NCBI GenBank assembly: GCA_035236585.1
Contig: CP141136.1
Location: forward strand, 29,480,449 to 29,544,448
Source: Warburgia ugandensis
Taxonomy: Eukaryota; Streptophyta; Magnoliopsida; Canellales; Canellaceae
Direction of reading: 5' to 3'
DNA length: 64,000 nt
The notes below the pieces were generated by a model that ran no database searches, was not told the DNA's origin, and was given only the letters and a program-made list of their open reading frames with translations. Shown piece by piece: positions 62,217-64,000 of the stretch. The first letter of the stretch is position 1, and the number at the start of each line of letters is the position of its first letter. Position numbers and translations under genes: made by a program.

Positions 62217-64000
62217 GGTCTCATTTTGTCTACCCCAAAAATACAACTCTTTTAAGATAAAGTAAGAATTTTAAGGAATAGTATTGTCCAAGGGAAAATT
62301 ATTTTGATACAAATGAGTATTGAATTGGCTTCCAAATTTCTTAATGAAATTACTGATAATAAACAACTTTAGAGATTTCTTAGATCTTTAAATTATATTT
62401 CTAGCTATTATCAGAATCTTGCACTAGACGTTGCTATTCTGTTTAATAGGCTAAAGAAGAATCCAAAAACATAGACTTTAGATCATACTAAAGTACTTCA
62501 AAGAATAAAATAAAAAATACACTTCCTTGCCTTAATTTGGAAAATACCGAATGGTTTAAGCATTGAAAATGATGCATCTAATGTTGGATTTGGACGTATT
62601 TTAAAGCAGAAAAAATCCCAACTCGAATGAAGACGAGTTAATTTGTTTCCACTCAGGTAAATGGAATACCACTCAAGAAAAGTATTCTACAATTAAAAAA
62701 GAAGTGCTTTTGATTGTTAAGTGTATTTAAAAATTCTAAGATGATCTATTAAATTGAAAGTTTCTTCTCAAAATTTATTGCAATTCTACTAAACAAATTA
62801 TTGAAAAAGATGTCAATAATGTTGTTTCAAAATAAATTTTTGCATGATGGCAGGCACAATTATTTGTTTTTTACTTTAGCATTGAATATATTAAGGGAGA
62901 ATATAACTCTTTACCTAACTTTCTCACACATAAGTTTTTACACGGATTATGAATGGGGCAGGTGAAGATCAGGCCAGGGTAATACCCAAGGTAGTGGTTG
63001 TTGAGGTAATAACCAAGACCCTAAAGGAAAAATGATAATATCTATGGAAGAATTTTCTTCAATCAAAACAGAAAATATTCCAAATCAAATTTCTTCAAGT
63101 AATATCCCATCTTAATTATCTCTAGATAATGTTCCAAAACAACAATTCACACCTTAAAAAACATTGAAAGAGGTTATAATAATGTCTCCAAAGAATTATC
63201 TCCAGAAAAAATATCGGCATAATATCCTACATATCAATATCTATGACTTGTAATGGTGTGACCCAACAAATCCTTAGGTTGTTGAGGCCAAACACATGCA
63301 AAATCATCCTTACCTAATAAGGGATGATGAAGAAATTCCTCCAAGAAATGAGGTAGGTGGAAATAAGTCACTTCTATAATTATCATCACAATATTATAAA
63401 TTCTAGCAAGTGCATGATTAATAAAGTTCTTTCCATCAAGAATGGGATATTAATCCAGGTCAATTTAAGTGGATTGAGGAAAAATAAGGGGCCAAATATC
63501 CCTAAATTCTTGGGATTATACTGAGTCATTGACTCTTGTAATGTACCTTGAGAATAACCTAAAGCACTCTTGGTTTCTCAAAATAAATCCTTTTCTTGCC
63601 TTGAGGAGAGTTCCAATTTGATTCTTTCACTAGTAGAAGAAAATTGGGCCTATTCTAGAAATATGACTAGAAAATCTTAGAACTCTTTATAATAAATGGG
63701 TTTAATGTGAACCCCAAATTAATAAAATTTCTTGCAATGAGTTAATTGAAGGATATCACGAATTCTTATACTTTACTAAATTTTAAATTCCTTGGATTTG
63801 GAAATGGTCAATGACCATAAAAAAAGAAGAGATGAATACACAAACTCCTAAAAGAACATACTTTATTAAATGGTAGACGAAATTTGACTCAGAGAGCAAG
63901 GCCAAAGAAATATCTTAGGCAATAGAGGCTAATAAATCCTTAATGGATAATATCCCAAGCATCAGATAGTCATCTTCAATTGAAGAAGTTAAGAAAATGC
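62217..64000 (+). pseudogene. Endogenous pararetrovirus-like polyprotein, 3' part (RT end, RNase H and downstream)
   Basis: It resumes the RT interrupted at 46865. The thumb/connection region is at 62220-62540. RNase H follows at about 62550-62910, with a DAS-type catalytic Asp near 62571 and a histidine-rich LTHKFLH segment at its end (about 62920). Downstream to the window end, frames with many stops give pieces that look like the continuing polyprotein (about 63280-64000), with no domain I can name securely. No long open frame survives. As with the 5' part, a Caulimoviridae origin is more likely than gypsy, but it should be tested by alignment. Confidence 0.65.

Overview
This window looks like nuclear DNA from a flowering plant, and almost all of it is nested, decayed transposable elements. 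The base composition is AT-rich. Two Ty3/gypsy elements have primer-binding sites complementary to plant initiator-Met tRNA. There are Tekay/Del-like, Athila-like and Ty1/copia remnants, CACTA (En/Spm) transposons, a SINE resembling the Au family, endogenous pararetrovirus remains and a mitochondrial-looking insert. I could not place it in a family or genus. I found no convincing single-copy host gene. Every coding segment I recognise belongs to a mobile or virus-derived element and carries stops or frameshifts.

Layout. 1-1.7 kb: minus-strand CACTA with the N-terminal half of a TNP2-like transposase and a hairpin-rich subterminal array. 2.0-3.0 kb: LTR fragment. 3.0-4.5 kb: minus-strand gypsy gag-protease remnant. 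4.97-15.43 kb: a nearly complete minus-strand chromovirus (Tekay/Del type) with both LTRs, primer-binding site, polypurine tract, gag, protease, RT, RNase H, integrase and chromodomain-like tail. Its left LTR carries an Au-like SINE, and its right LTR has an internal deletion. 15.4-25.2 kb: mostly non-coding LTR-type sequence with two head-to-head LTR-end signatures and an Athila-like integrase tail. 25.8-30.2 kb: gypsy LTR, primer-binding site and gag. 30.2-31.75 kb: 3' fragment of a second CACTA (Ulp1-like tail and subterminal repeats). 31.96-42.39 kb: Ty1/copia element split by an LTR that is itself split by another LTR. 42.4-44.3 kb: an unassigned, G+C-richer stretch. 44.3-44.6 kb: DUF4283-like LINE ORF1 fragment.

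44.7 kb to the window end: an endogenous pararetrovirus-like polyprotein remnant, interrupted in its reverse transcriptase by a 15.35-kb CACTA element (46866-62213). The CACTA has terminal inverted repeats and a 3-bp target duplication (AAT). It carries a decayed TNP2 transposase, a second En/Spm-type ORF (Transposase_24-like) and an Ulp1-like protease, all on the plus strand.

The most unusual structure lies in the right arm of that CACTA. A perfect 103-bp inverted repeat (60711-60813 and 61909-62011) flanks about 1.1 kb of G+C-rich DNA with the look of plant mitochondrial intergenic sequence. Calls rest on reading translations, motifs and internal repeat comparisons by eye. No database search was possible.
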